Below, in pieces: positions 1 through 8,550 of a stretch of DNA of 64,000 nt (positions within the stretch are counted from its first letter, which is position 1; every line of letters starts with the position of its first letter). The position numbers and the translations under genes are program-made. Origin of the DNA: an uncultured Oscillospiraceae bacterium (GTDB lineage: Bacteria; Bacillota; Clostridia; Oscillospirales; Acutalibacteraceae); NCBI GenBank assembly GCA_900540275.1, contig UQFO01000003.1, positions 1 through 64,000 of the forward strand. The letters run 5' to 3'. The notes beneath the pieces are model-generated. The model did not search any database, was not told where the DNA came from, and was given only the letters and a program-made list of their open reading frames with translations.

Positions 1-20
1 CTTGCTCGGCTGGAAAGGGT

Positions 21-283
21 CAAGGGAAAACCTGCGACGAGGTTTTCCCTTGTCGATGAAAAGGGTTTGCAAAAGGGAAAAACAGCGAATTGTTTTTCCC
101 TTTTGATTAAACATATAAAGTTTTATGAAAGAAACCAAGAAACGGCACGTTTCAAATAAAAAGAGAGAAGCAGGATGCTTCATAAAGAAACGGGACGTTT
201 CTCAAAAAAACAAGAAGCAGAAGGCTTCCTTCAAAAAAGAGAAGATGGGGAAGAGGGGGAACCGCAGAACGGTTCCCCCTCTT
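21..283. repeat. Array of seven short perfect hairpins
   Basis: Seven consecutive inverted repeats fill the sequence before rimM: 21-33/40-52 (13 bp stem), 71-84/91-104 (14 bp), 139-144/148-153 (6 bp, GCA triloop), 167-172/176-181 (6 bp, GGA triloop), 187-192/196-201 (6 bp, GGA triloop), 214-218/224-228 (5 bp) and 251-264/270-283 (14 bp). The small ones alternate between GAAACG/CGTTTC and GAAGC/GCTTC stems. None except possibly the last looks like an ordinary terminator, because long T runs are missing. No gene is supported between 1 and 346. Function unknown; it could be a REP-like palindrome cluster or processing sites in the operon that contains rimM. Confidence 0.8.
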
Positions 284-346
284 TGCAAAAACGGCTGCGC
301 TGTGCTACAATAGGCAAAGCTTAAAATGAAACGGAGAGGGCGCCTA

Positions 347-859
347 ATGCTCAAACAATATCTTGAAATCGGGAAAATCGTGGGCACGCACGGAATCAAG
401 GGAGAGCTGCGCGTCGAGCCCTGGTGCGACACGCCGGAATTCTTTTGCCGGCTTACATCGCTCTATAAAAATGAAGGGGCGGACAAGCTTGCTGTGAAAT
501 CGCGCCCCCACAAGCATATGGCGATTATGAAAATCAAAGGAATCGACACGGTATCGCAGGCCGATTTGCTGCGCGGGACTATCCTTTATATGGACCGTAA
601 GGACGCGCCGCTGAGTGAGGACGAGTACTTTATTCAGGATATTATAGGCCTAAGGGCGGTAGACGCCGATACAAACGGGGAATACGGCGTTATTACGGAT
701 GTATTTAAAACGGGAGCGAACGATGTGTACGAATTAACGGACAATGAAAAACGCGTGTTTTTAATTCCGGTTATCCCGCAGGTCGTCATTGAAACCGACC
801 CGGAAAACGGCTTCCTCGCCATCCGCCCAATGAAAGGAATGTTTGACGATGAGGATTGA
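347..859 (+). CDS. rimM: Ribosome maturation factor RimM
   Basis: 170 aa, normal for RimM, which binds ribosomal protein uS19 and helps mature the 30S head. The N-terminal RimM barrel carries the family signature IGKIVGTHGIKGELRV, and a PRC-type barrel follows (VFLIPVIPQVV near the C-terminus). I chose the ATG at 347 because GGAGAGGG at 333-340 is well spaced from it; the in-frame ATG at 326 lies before that site. The stop overlaps the trmD start, the usual rimM-trmD coupling. rpsP and ffh would be expected to the left, outside the window. Confidence 0.95.
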   Translation: MLKQYLEIGKIVGTHGIKGELRVEPWCDTPEFFCRLTSLYKNEGADKLAVKSRPHKHMAIMKIKGIDTVSQADLLRGTILYMDRKDAPLSEDEYFIQDIIGLRAVDADTNGEYGVITDVFKTGANDVYELTDNEKRVFLIPVIPQVVIETDPENGFLAIRPMKGMFDDED

Positions 860-1583
860 CCTGATTACCCTTTTTCCGGAAATGTGCGAGGCGGTCATGG
901 GGGAGAGCATTGTCGGGCGCGCACGCGGCGCGGGCTTTTTGGAGGTGTTCTGCCACCAGCTGCGCGACTATGCGTTCAACAAGCACAACCGTGTGGACGA
1001 TTCCCCCTACGGCGGCGGCATGGGCATGCTTTTGCAGGCGGAGCCGATTGCGCTGTGCTTTGAAGACGTCTGCCGGCAGGCGGGTACAAGGCCGCATTTT
1101 ATTTATATGTCCCCACAGGGAAAGGTTTTGACGCAGGAGAGAATAAAAGAGCTTGCGCAGTACGATAATATCTGTATATTATGCGGGCATTACGAGGGTG
1201 TGGACGAGCGCGTTCTGGACGAATATGCCGACGAGCAGATTTCTATCGGCGATTATGTCCTGACGGGCGGCGAGCTGCCCGCGCTTGTCCTGGCGGACGC
1301 GGTCTGCCGCCTTGTCCCCGGCGTGCTGGCCGACGAGGAATGCTTCGAGGAGGAGAGCCACTACAGCGGCCTGCTCGAATACCCGCACTATACCCGCCCC
1401 GCGCTCTGGCGCGGCAGGGAAACGCCGGAAATCCTTCTTTCGGGCCACCATGGCAACATTGAAAAATGGCGCAGGCAGCAGGCAATCCTGCGCACGGCAA
1501 AGCAGCGCCCCGACATGCTTGAAAAAGCGGCGCTTACCGACGAAGAAAAAAGATTTTTGGAGGAGAACCTCCAGGAAAATTGA
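849..1583 (+). CDS. trmD: tRNA (guanine-37-N1)-methyltransferase TrmD
   Basis: 244 aa, the usual length. TrmD methylates G37 of tRNAs reading CUN, CCN and CGG using S-adenosylmethionine and prevents +1 frameshifting. The trefoil-knot SAM site is visible as CGHYEGVDERV and the segment SIGDYVLTGGELPALVLADAV; the C-terminal helical domain includes SHYSGLLEYPHYTRP. The ATG at 849 overlaps the end of rimM. An upstream TTG at 843 is possible but less likely. The two genes are translationally coupled. Confidence 0.96.
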   Translation: MRIDLITLFPEMCEAVMGESIVGRARGAGFLEVFCHQLRDYAFNKHNRVDDSPYGGGMGMLLQAEPIALCFEDVCRQAGTRPHFIYMSPQGKVLTQERIKELAQYDNICILCGHYEGVDERVLDEYADEQISIGDYVLTGGELPALVLADAVCRLVPGVLADEECFEEESHYSGLLEYPHYTRPALWRGRETPEILLSGHHGNIEKWRRQQAILRTAKQRPDMLEKAALTDEEKRFLEENLQEN

Positions 1584-1718
1584 CGGTTATTTCCTTTGGA
1601 GCATAATTTACTGTATGTCCACCACAAAAATTAGTATTGTTTCTGGTTAACGTGCACAAGAAAACGATACCATTTCTCATGGCGAATCGTTCATCAATCC
1701 GAAAATACAATTTTTTTG

Positions 1719-1746
1719 TTGACGGAGTGCTTCTTTGTGATATAAT
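1719..1746 (+). promoter_or_regulatory. Vegetative promoter upstream of ptsH
   Basis: TTGACG at 1719-1724 and TATAAT at 1741-1746 are separated by 16 bp, a near-consensus sigma-A promoter about 110 bp upstream of ptsH. The rest of the 1584-1855 gap is AT-rich with no other recognisable signal. Confidence 0.7.
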
Positions 1747-1855
1747 ACTAACATGCACAATTTTGCTGTGCTGTTTTTTCTTTTAAATTTTAATTGTTGC
1801 CAAACAAATTTTTAAACCGTAAACAACTTAAATTTAGGTAGGAGAGGGTTCAATC

Positions 1856-2119
1856 ATGTTTGTGAAAGATGTAGAAGTTCAAAATCAGGTAGGCCTGCAT
1901 GCACGCCCCGCAACCTTTTTTATCCAGAAGGCAAACGAATATAAATCTTCCATCTGGGTAGAAAAGGAAGAAAGGCGCGTCAACGCCAAGAGCCTGCTGG
2001 GAGTCCTTTCCCTTGGTATCGTGGGCGGAACGTCCATCCGGATTATTGCCGACGGCGCCGACGAGGAAAAGGCCGTAAATGATCTTGTAAAACTTGTTGA
2101 ATCCGGATTTGCAGAGTAA
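1856..2119 (+). CDS. ptsH: Phosphocarrier protein HPr
   Basis: 87 aa cytoplasmic phosphocarrier of the sugar phosphotransferase system. The EI/EIIA phosphorylation site His15 sits in GLHARPAT, and Ser46 sits in NAKSLLGVLSLG, the residue phosphorylated by HPr kinase for CcpA-mediated catabolite control in Firmicutes. Both residues are present, so this is HPr rather than the Crh paralogue, which lacks His15. AGGAGAGG precedes the ATG. It is monocistronic, with its own promoter (1719-1746) and a strong terminator (2142-2170); ptsI is not adjacent. Confidence 0.95.
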   Translation: MFVKDVEVQNQVGLHARPATFFIQKANEYKSSIWVEKEERRVNAKSLLGVLSLGIVGGTSIRIIADGADEEKAVNDLVKLVESGFAE

Positions 2120-2141
2120 GCGGATAAGTTTAGGTTGACAG

Positions 2142-2170
2142 CGGACGGAGCAGGCTCCGTCCGTTTTTTT
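2142..2170 (+). terminator. Rho-independent terminator of ptsH
   Basis: Perfect 9-bp stem CGGACGGAG/CTCCGTCCG with a 4-nt loop, followed by seven T (2164-2170). Confidence 0.9.
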
Positions 2171-2200
2171 ATGCGGCAAACAGGAAAAGGGGGATAAGCG

Positions 2201-4033
2201 GTGATCAGCGAAAATTTAAGAGGCCTGCGGGAAAAATCGATGAAGCTGCCGCTTCTTCCCGGCGTATACATCATGCGCGACAAATCGGGGAAGATTATTT
2301 ATATCGGCAAGGCCAAGGCGCTTAAAAACAGGGTCAGCTCCTATTTTGGCTCGCAGAACAACCATCCTGAAAAGGTACGCCGCATGGTCGAAAACGTCAA
2401 GGATTTCGACTATATCATTACCGACAGCGAGTTCGAGGCACTCATTTTGGAATGCAGCCTCATCAAGCAGCATACGCCCAAGTACAACATCCTGCTCAAG
2501 GACGACAAGGGCTACAGCTATATCAAGATTACAAAGGAAGCGTGGCCGCGCGTTTCGGAATGCAAGCAGACGACTGATAAAAACGCGGAATATATCGGGC
2601 CTTACAACAGCGGCTACTATGTGAAAAACGCGGTGGACGAAGCGCGAAAAATTTTTAAGCTCCCCACCTGCAACAGGAAATTCCCAGAGGATTTTGGCAA
2701 GGGCAGGCCATGCCTTAATTACCATATCAAGCAGTGCTGCGCGCCCTGCCGCGGGAAGATGTCCAATAAAGAGTACAACGAAATTTTTGCCGAGGCAGTG
2801 GAATTTTTAAAGGGCGGCAGCAGTATTTCCATTAAAGAGCTGACTGAAAAAATGAACGAAGCGGCAGAGAACATGGAATACGAGCGCGCCGCGAAAATCC
2901 GCGACCGTATCACCGCTGTGCGGCGCATGAGGGAACGGCAGAAGGTCGTCGCGGCTAAGGTGAAGGAGCAGGACGTTATGGCGCTCGTGCGCGGCGCGGG
3001 CAGCGGCGGCTGCTTTGAGGTGTTCCGGTTCCGCGGCGGCAGGCTGTGCGACCGGGAGCATTTCATCGTGCCCGACGTGGGCGACCCCAAAACCGCGCGA
3101 GCGGAATTCCTTACGCAGTATTATTCCATCAGGGAACAGCTGCCTCCGCGCGTCACGCTCGACGGACCCGCGGAGGGGAGCGTAACACTCGAACAATGGC
3201 TTACACAGAAGGCGGGCAGGCGCGTGCATATCACCGTACCGCAGAAGGGAGAGCAGCTGGGCCTTGTTTCCATGTGCAAGAACAACGCGGCGGAGCATCT
3301 TGCGCAGCAGCGCGGGAGCACCGGGAAAGAGGCCTCGGCACTCGATGAGCTTGCGGGGCTTTTGGGGCTTGAGACGGTGCCGCAGTATATTGAATCGTAC
3401 GACATCTCGAACCTTGCGGGCAGCGACAATGTAGCGGGCATGGTGGTCTTTGAAAACGGCCGCCCGCTTAAAAGCGCATACCGGAAGTTTAAAATCAAGG
3501 GCTTTGAAGGGCAGGACGATTACGCCTCCATGCGCGAGGTCGTTACCCGCCGGCTCGACGAATATGAGAACCGAGGCGATGAAGAGGACGGCTTCGGGCG
3601 CCTGCCCGACCTAATCCTGCTCGACGGCGGCAAGGGCCATGTCGCGGTGATTGAGCCTGTCCTGCGCGCGCGCGGGTACGATATCCCACTGTTCGGCATG
3701 GTAAAGGACGACAAGCACCGCACGCGCGCCGTAACCGGCAGCGGCGGCGAAATCGCCATCAATTCCAAGCGCAGGGCGTTTACGCTCGTTTCCTCCATCC
3801 AGGACGAGGTGCACCGTTTCGCCATCGGCTACCACCGCCAGAAGCGAAGCGGCGGCGCGTTCAAAAGCTCGCTTACTGAGATTGAGGGAGTCGGCGCAAA
3901 GCGCGCAAGGGCATTGCTCAAGCATTTCGGCACGATTAAAAACATCAGCATGGCAGACCTTTCAGAGCTCGAAAGCGCGCCGTGCATGACCAAAGCGAGC
4001 GCACAGGCGGTTTACAAATATTTTCATGGTTGA
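2201..4033 (+). CDS. uvrC: UvrABC excinuclease subunit C
   Basis: 610 aa, typical for UvrC, which makes the 3' and 5' incisions in nucleotide excision repair. Visible domains: N-terminal GIY-YIG nuclease (PGVYIMRD, then IIYIGKAKALKNRVSSYF, about residues 20-50), a Cys cluster (CRGK region near residue 185), a UVR motif that contacts UvrB (about 205-240), the RNase H-like UvrC domain with YDISNLAG and LILLDGGKGH, and C-terminal helix-hairpin-helix motifs (IEGVGAKRARALLKHFG). The start is GTG at 2201 after AAAAGGGGG. I see no LexA box upstream. Confidence 0.96.
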   Translation: MISENLRGLREKSMKLPLLPGVYIMRDKSGKIIYIGKAKALKNRVSSYFGSQNNHPEKVRRMVENVKDFDYIITDSEFEALILECSLIKQHTPKYNILLKDDKGYSYIKITKEAWPRVSECKQTTDKNAEYIGPYNSGYYVKNAVDEARKIFKLPTCNRKFPEDFGKGRPCLNYHIKQCCAPCRGKMSNKEYNEIFAEAVEFLKGGSSISIKELTEKMNEAAENMEYERAAKIRDRITAVRRMRERQKVVAAKVKEQDVMALVRGAGSGGCFEVFRFRGGRLCDREHFIVPDVGDPKTARAEFLTQYYSIREQLPPRVTLDGPAEGSVTLEQWLTQKAGRRVHITVPQKGEQLGLVSMCKNNAAEHLAQQRGSTGKEASALDELAGLLGLETVPQYIESYDISNLAGSDNVAGMVVFENGRPLKSAYRKFKIKGFEGQDDYASMREVVTRRLDEYENRGDEEDGFGRLPDLILLDGGKGHVAVIEPVLRARGYDIPLFGMVKDDKHRTRAVTGSGGEIAINSKRRAFTLVSSIQDEVHRFAIGYHRQKRSGGAFKSSLTEIEGVGAKRARALLKHFGTIKNISMADLSELESAPCMTKASAQAVYKYFHG

Positions 4034-4123
4034 CAGGCCATGCGTACGGATGAGATAATAAAAAAGAAGCAGAAATTAAAGTGTACGATAAAACGTACAA
4101 TGTATAGAAAGGAGCCGTTTGCT

Positions 4124-4669
4124 GTGAGAGTAATTACAGGAAGCGCGAGAGGCAGGCGGATTGAAACGCTTACGGGGGAGGACGTGCGCCCCACTGCCGA
4201 GCGCGTCAAGGAAGCGGTGTTCAGCATGATACAGTTCCAGGTGGAACAGAGGCGCTTTTTGGATTTGTTCGCGGGCTCCGGGCAGATGGGAATCGAAGCC
4301 CTGAGCAGGGGCGCAAAGCAGGCCGTTTTTGTCGATATGCGCCGGGAAAGCGCTGAGATAATCAAAAGAAACCTGAGCGCAACCGGCCTGGAAGCGAACG
4401 CGCGCGTGCTGAATATGGACTCCATTGCCTTCTTAAAACAGAAGGCGGAGCCGTTCGACCTTGCGTTTTTAGACCCGCCCTACGGAACGGGGCTTTTGCA
4501 GAAAGCGCTGCCCGAGGTTGCAAAAATCATGAATAAAGGCGGCATAATTATATGTGAAAGTCCACAAAATGAGGAATTACCCGGGCAAATTGACAATTTT
4601 GTGCTTGACAGAAGCTATCGCTATGGTAAAATAAAAATTAGTACTTATTGTCACAAGGATGTGGTCTGA
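4124..4669 (+). CDS. rsmD: 16S rRNA (guanine-966-N2)-methyltransferase RsmD
   Basis: 181 aa Rossmann-fold methyltransferase modifying G966 of 16S rRNA. The SAM-binding motif DLFAGSGQMGIEALSRGA and catalytic motif DPPYG (the NPPY-like box) are clear. I start it at GTG 4124 because AAAGGAG at 4108-4114 is ideally placed and the protein then begins MRVITGSARGR, the family N-terminus; an ATG at 4040 would add 28 unconserved residues. The stop overlaps the coaD start as TGATG, the widespread rsmD-coaD pair. Confidence 0.94.
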   Translation: MRVITGSARGRRIETLTGEDVRPTAERVKEAVFSMIQFQVEQRRFLDLFAGSGQMGIEALSRGAKQAVFVDMRRESAEIIKRNLSATGLEANARVLNMDSIAFLKQKAEPFDLAFLDPPYGTGLLQKALPEVAKIMNKGGIIICESPQNEELPGQIDNFVLDRSYRYGKIKISTYCHKDVV

Positions 4670-5157
4670 TGCAACGTACGGTTATCTGCCCCGGCAGCTT
4701 TGATCCCGTGACGCTCGGGCATGTTGACATTATCGGCAGGGCCGCGAAGATGTTCGACCACGTCATTGTCGCTGTGCTGTGCAACGTCTCGAAGACGCCC
4801 AGCTTTACAACACAGGAGCGTATCCACCTGCTGGAGGAAGCGACGAAGGGTATCGAGCATATCGAGATTACCACTTTCGACGGCCTGCTGGCCGAATATG
4901 CAAAAGAACGGAACGTCACGGCTGTTGTAAAGGGGCTGCGGGCGCTGTCCGATTTTGAATATGAGTTCCAGATGTCGCTCACGAACAAGAAGCTCAATCC
5001 CGGGCTGGAAACGGTTTTTTTGACGGCAAGCTCCGAGTACATGTATTTGAGCTCCAGCATTGTCAAGCAAATCGCATGCCTCGGCGGCGATATTACGAAT
5101 TTTGTCCCGCCGTGTATTCATGATGAAATAAAAGAAAGGCTCTATTCCAATAAATAA
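4669..5157 (+). CDS. coaD: Phosphopantetheine adenylyltransferase
   Basis: 162 aa enzyme of coenzyme A synthesis that transfers AMP from ATP to 4'-phosphopantetheine. Nucleotidyltransferase signature CPGSFDPVTLGHVDII holds the HxGH-type motif; VKGLRALSDFEYEFQM and the C-terminal YLSSSIVKQIA are CoaD hallmarks. The ATG at 4669 overlaps the rsmD stop; the in-frame upstream start at 4648 lies inside rsmD. Translationally coupled with rsmD. Confidence 0.96.
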   Translation: MQRTVICPGSFDPVTLGHVDIIGRAAKMFDHVIVAVLCNVSKTPSFTTQERIHLLEEATKGIEHIEITTFDGLLAEYAKERNVTAVVKGLRALSDFEYEFQMSLTNKKLNPGLETVFLTASSEYMYLSSSIVKQIACLGGDITNFVPPCIHDEIKERLYSNK

Positions 5158-5232
5158 AAAACGCTATGCTAACGTGTGCCAAGCTTAGTAACGTCAATAT
5201 TTAGGGAATCATGAGAAAGGAATGACATTGAA

Positions 5233-5694
5233 ATGAAAGTAGAAGATTTGATCATCGAATTGAGAGAGGTTATCGACGACGCGAAGACGCTGCCGCTTTC
5301 CGGAGGAAAATCGGTGATCGATGCGGATCATATAAAGGAAATCCTGGACGACATCGAAGAGACGCTTCCGCAGGAGGTTCGCCAGGCAAAGGCCATTGTA
5401 GCCGACAGGGCGCAGATTATCAGCGACGCGAAAAAAGAGGGCGAGAGCATTCTCCGCAGCGCGGAGGAGCGTAAGAAAACGCTCGTCAACCAGAATGAAA
5501 TCGTGCGCCAGGCGCAGACGGAGGCAAGCGAAATCATTGCCGACGCAAAGCTCAAGTCGAAGGAAATCCGCAAAGCCGCAAATGAATATGTCGAAGAGCT
5601 CATGAGAAAAACCGACGAGCTGATGACGGCGCAGGTCAACGAAATCAAAAAGACCAGGCAGAGCCTCAAGGCAAGCCAGCGCACGGGAAACTGA
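5233..5694 (+). CDS. Coiled-coil protein, ATP-synthase b-subunit-like
   Basis: 153 aa acidic/basic-patterned protein with a long helix from about residue 45 to the end (alanine, glutamate and lysine heptads such as ADRAQIISDAKKEGESILRSAEERK and later repeats). It has no signal peptide or membrane segment. Similar proteins downstream of coaD in clostridia are often labelled ATPase or V-type H subunit because of coiled-coil similarity to the F0 b subunit, but nothing here indicates enzyme activity. AAAGGAATG precedes the ATG, and a strong terminator follows. Function unknown; a cytoplasmic scaffold of DivIVA or GrpE style is only a guess. Confidence 0.75.
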   Translation: MKVEDLIIELREVIDDAKTLPLSGGKSVIDADHIKEILDDIEETLPQEVRQAKAIVADRAQIISDAKKEGESILRSAEERKKTLVNQNEIVRQAQTEASEIIADAKLKSKEIRKAANEYVEELMRKTDELMTAQVNEIKKTRQSLKASQRTGN

Positions 5695-5753
5695 CCAATT
5701 AACGGGACTTTAAGCCCGCGTTTAACGAAAAACAAGGAATATATGCAGTTTTG

Positions 5754-5784
5754 AAGGAACAGGCGGAACGCCTGTTCCTTTTTT
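5754..5784 (+). terminator. Rho-independent terminator
   Basis: GGAACAGGCG (5756-5765) and CGCCTGTTCC (5769-5778) form a perfect 10-bp stem with a GAA loop, extended by AA/TT and followed by six T. It closes the rsmD-coaD-coiled-coil unit before the dcw cluster. Confidence 0.9.
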
Positions 5785-5933
5785 GCGCTCTGCGATGTTT
5801 TTTACGTGGAGCTTCCAGGCGCATAAAAACGGCATAAAATGCGTATTTTTCTGCGTTATTTGGTAAAAATGAAAAAAACGGGGAAAAAAGCGGAAAAATT
5901 TAAAAAATCGTCACATCTTTTTTGAAAAATATA

Positions 5934-6000
5934 TTGCTTTTTTAAAACCCATAGACTATAATTGAAGCACAAAGTGGCACTTTAGACCACTTTGTGGCAC
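5934..6000 (+). promoter_or_regulatory. dcw cluster promoter with MraZ-type operator repeats
   Basis: TTGCTT (5934-5939), a 17-bp spacer and TATAAT (5957-5962) form a plausible promoter. Just downstream are two direct GTGGCAC repeats (AAGTGGCAC at 5972-5980 and TTGTGGCAC at 5992-6000, 20 bp apart) with an inverted ACCACTTT between them. MraZ is known to bind GTG-rich direct repeats upstream of its own gene, so autoregulation is likely. The rest of 5790-6043 is AT-rich and otherwise featureless. Confidence 0.65.
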
Positions 6001-6043
6001 ACAATAGCATTAATATATGCGTCAATGACAGGAAAGTGTTGTT

Positions 6044-6478
6044 ATGTTTATCGGTACTTATCAGCATAACATCGATGCGAAAGGCCGCATCATCATGCCG
6101 TCTAAGTTTCGTGAGGAGCTTGGCGATACTTTCTATGTCACAAAGGGCATCCACACCGGCCCGCAGGAATGCGCCGGCTGCCTGCAGGTGTTATCGCCTG
6201 CGAAATGGGAAGAATTCCTCGCGAAAATAAGCGCGCTGCCCGTTGCGAAAGCGACAGGGCTATACCGCTATTTCTGCGCGGGGGCGGACGTCTCGGAGCC
6301 AAACGCACAGGGAAGGATTTTAATTCCCGACCATCTGCGCCGGCATGCCGGCCTTGAAAAAGAGGCCGTCGTCATAGGCGCGGGCACACGTGTGGAAATA
6401 TGGGACCGTGAAAACTGGGAAAGCTATGTCAATATGCAGGCGGGCGACGATTTGTTTGCGTCGCTTGAAATGATCTGA
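6044..6478 (+). CDS. mraZ: Transcriptional regulator MraZ
   Basis: 144 aa, the normal MraZ size, with two tandem SpoVT/AbrB-like half-domains, each with a DxKGR/NAQGR turn (IDAKGRIIMPSKFREEL and PNAQGRILIPDHLRRHAGL). MraZ is a conserved DNA-binding regulator of the division and cell-wall cluster. AGGAAAGTG precedes the ATG. First gene of the dcw cluster, with candidate operator repeats at 5972-6000. Confidence 0.95.
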   Translation: MFIGTYQHNIDAKGRIIMPSKFREELGDTFYVTKGIHTGPQECAGCLQVLSPAKWEEFLAKISALPVAKATGLYRYFCAGADVSEPNAQGRILIPDHLRRHAGLEKEAVVIGAGTRVEIWDRENWESYVNMQAGDDLFASLEMI

Positions 6479-6498
6479 TTGAATCGGAGGGCGCCCAA

Positions 6499-7434
6499 GT
6501 GGATTTTTCACATATACCGGTACTCCTCCGCGAAACGATAGAGGCCCTCAATATCAGGCCCGATGGAATTTATGTGGACGGCACCGCCGGGGGCGGCGGC
6601 CATTCTCAGGAGATTTTAAACAGGCTCGAGAAGGGGACGCTTATCGCAATCGACCAGGACCCGGACGCGGTTGAGACTGTCACAAAACGCTTTGAAGGCA
6701 ATAAAAACGTAAAGGTCGCCAGGGCGAATTTCAGCCAAATGGACGAGGTGGTCCGCTCGCTCGGTTTTGACCGGGTGGACGGCGTGCTGCTGGACATTGG
6801 CGTATCCTCCCGGCAGCTTGACACGCCGGAGCGCGGCTTTTCCTTTCACAACGACGCGCCGCTCGATATGCGGATGAGCCAGGAAGGGACAAGCGCTCGC
6901 GACTTAGTTAATACACTGCCGCACGGCGAGCTTGCAAGGATTATCAGGATGTATGGGGAAGAAAGATTTGCATCCTCGATTGCGGGCGCGATTGTGCGGG
7001 AGCGGGAGAAAAAGCCGATTGAAACAACGCTTGAGCTGGCGGAAATCGTCAAAAGCGGAGTACCTGCCGCCAAACGGCGCGACGGCCATCCCGCAAGAAA
7101 GACGTTCCAAGCGCTCAGAATTGCGGTCAATGGGGAACTGGACAGGCTCTCAGTGGGGCTTGAGGCGGCGTTTTCGCTGCTTGCTCCCGGCGGAAGGCTT
7201 GCTGTAATTACGTTCCACTCGCTTGAAGACAGAATCGTAAAGCAGTATTTTGCACAGCTTTGCACCGGATGTACCTGCCCGAAGGATTTTCCGGTCTGTG
7301 TCTGCGGGAAAAAACCGCAGGCAAAGCTATGGAAGAAAAAGCCGGTTGAGGCGTCAGAAGAGGAGCTTGCGTCGAATGCCAGGAGCAGAAGCGCAAAGCT
7401 GCGGGTTTTGGAAAAAATTGTAACAACCTTGTAA
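6499..7434 (+). CDS. rsmH: 16S rRNA (cytosine-1402-N4)-methyltransferase RsmH
   Basis: 311 aa class I methyltransferase for N4 of C1402 in 16S rRNA, the usual second dcw gene. The SAM motif is YVDGTAGGGGHS, with GVLLDIGVSSRQLD and TFHSLEDRIVKQYF as signature blocks; the CTGCTCPKDFPVCVCGKKP stretch is the Cys-bearing segment common in Firmicutes. The start is GTG 6499 behind GGAGGG, 20 bp after mraZ. Confidence 0.96.
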   Translation: MDFSHIPVLLRETIEALNIRPDGIYVDGTAGGGGHSQEILNRLEKGTLIAIDQDPDAVETVTKRFEGNKNVKVARANFSQMDEVVRSLGFDRVDGVLLDIGVSSRQLDTPERGFSFHNDAPLDMRMSQEGTSARDLVNTLPHGELARIIRMYGEERFASSIAGAIVREREKKPIETTLELAEIVKSGVPAAKRRDGHPARKTFQALRIAVNGELDRLSVGLEAAFSLLAPGGRLAVITFHSLEDRIVKQYFAQLCTGCTCPKDFPVCVCGKKPQAKLWKKKPVEASEEELASNARSRSAKLRVLEKIVTTL

Positions 7435-7453
7435 AAATTATTAAAAAAATGTT

Positions 7454-7616
7454 TTGACAAAACAGGGTATCTGTAGTAAACTAGATGTTGTGGTCAAAGG
7501 GGTGAAAAACGGCCTGTTTACCACATATTGTGCGACCGTATGTTCGGCTGACTAGCCGCTGAAAAATAGATAAAAATTAAAAAAGTTACAAAAGTAATAC
7601 AAGGCAATTTGCCTTG
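7454..7616 (+). promoter_or_regulatory. Internal dcw promoter and palindrome upstream of ftsL
   Basis: The 7435-7738 gap contains TTGACA (7454-7459), 17 bp, TAAACT (7477-7482), then TGTGGT/ACCACA (7489-7494/7520-7525) as a loose stem, and a perfect 17-bp palindrome (8+1+8) at 7600-7616 with arms CAAGGCAA/TTGCCTTG. The promoter is credible. The palindrome may be an operator, but no protein can be named. I see no gene here. Confidence 0.55.
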
Positions 7617-7738
7617 TGCTCGTCTCGATTTTATATGGATTTGGCAGGATGCTGTCGAAAAAAACAGGAATACATATTGTAACGATTTCGTATCATAAAT
7701 TACAGACGTTGACGGTGTTTTATATAGAGGTGTAAGGA

Positions 7739-8263
7739 ATGGCTTTTGAAGAGAGAAACGCAGCCTACGACATCAGTTTGTTTGAAGAGGCTGAAAATAT
7801 AGACGCTGATTCTGCGCAGCAGAAAAAGCAGGTACATAGAAAAAAGAAAAACAATGTGCTGAGCATCCCAGAGGAACAGCTTGACAGAATCCGCAGGCAC
7901 AGGCACAATCCTTTAAAGCTTGCTACGGGATTTATGGCGGGGCTGGTTGTAACCGGCGTCGTTGCGATGATTGTGCACGGTCAGGTTCAGCTTACGGAAT
8001 TAAACCAGCAGATTAGCAATGCGCAGAGCGCGCTTGCCGACCAGCAGAGCCTTTATACGCAGCTGCAGATGAAGGTGGAATCTAAGCTTTCTCCCTCGGT
8101 TGTCGAGGCCTATGCCGTGAATGAGCTCGGCATGAGCAGGGCGGACAGCTACCAGAAGGAGTATATCAGCCTTTCTGAGGGCGACAAAGCGGAGGTTGCG
8201 CAGACCGAAAGCGGCAATTTGTTTGAATCGATTGCCCAGGCTATTGCGGGTCTTTGGTCATAA
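7739..8263 (+). CDS. ftsL: FtsL-like cell-division membrane protein
   Basis: 174 aa bitopic protein: a charged cytoplasmic N-terminus of about 60 residues (rich in KKK and RHRH), one membrane helix (about 61-82, KLATGFMAGLVVTGVVAMIV), then an extracytoplasmic coiled coil (ELNQQISNAQSALADQQSLYTQLQ) ending in the VEAYAVNELGMSRAD segment typical of FtsL/DivIC-class proteins. FtsL partners DivIB and DivIC and recruits the septal synthase. Identification rests on topology and its slot between rsmH and the penicillin-binding proteins; primary sequence is weakly conserved in this family. Confidence 0.8.
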   Translation: MAFEERNAAYDISLFEEAENIDADSAQQKKQVHRKKKNNVLSIPEEQLDRIRRHRHNPLKLATGFMAGLVVTGVVAMIVHGQVQLTELNQQISNAQSALADQQSLYTQLQMKVESKLSPSVVEAYAVNELGMSRADSYQKEYISLSEGDKAEVAQTESGNLFESIAQAIAGLWS

Positions 8264-8550
8264 CCAAATTTGTTTTCTAATACATATAGAAGAGAATGAC
8301 GAAGCGGTTGTAACAGGAGGCGGCGTTTGCCGCTTTCAGAATGAGTTGGTAGACGGACGTATTACTTTGTGAAAAGGGTATGCCATACCGGCTTATGTTA
8401 CAGCCCTGTTTTTTTATACGCGGAAATAAAGGAATCCGGCCAGGCTGTAAAAAGGCCCGCCCGGGAAAGGCCGCAGCCCCAATCGGCGCGCGGAAGGAAT
8501 GGAAAAAGATACGCGGCTGAAGGCCGCGCGGTTTTGGAAAGGAGAAGCCT

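Noticed and set aside
125..313. 62-aa basic plus-strand ORF
   Set aside because: It is made of the hairpin array, has no RBS and shows only low-complexity Lys/Arg content.
1856..2119. Crh instead of HPr
   Set aside because: His15 is present, so the protein can act as a PTS phosphocarrier.
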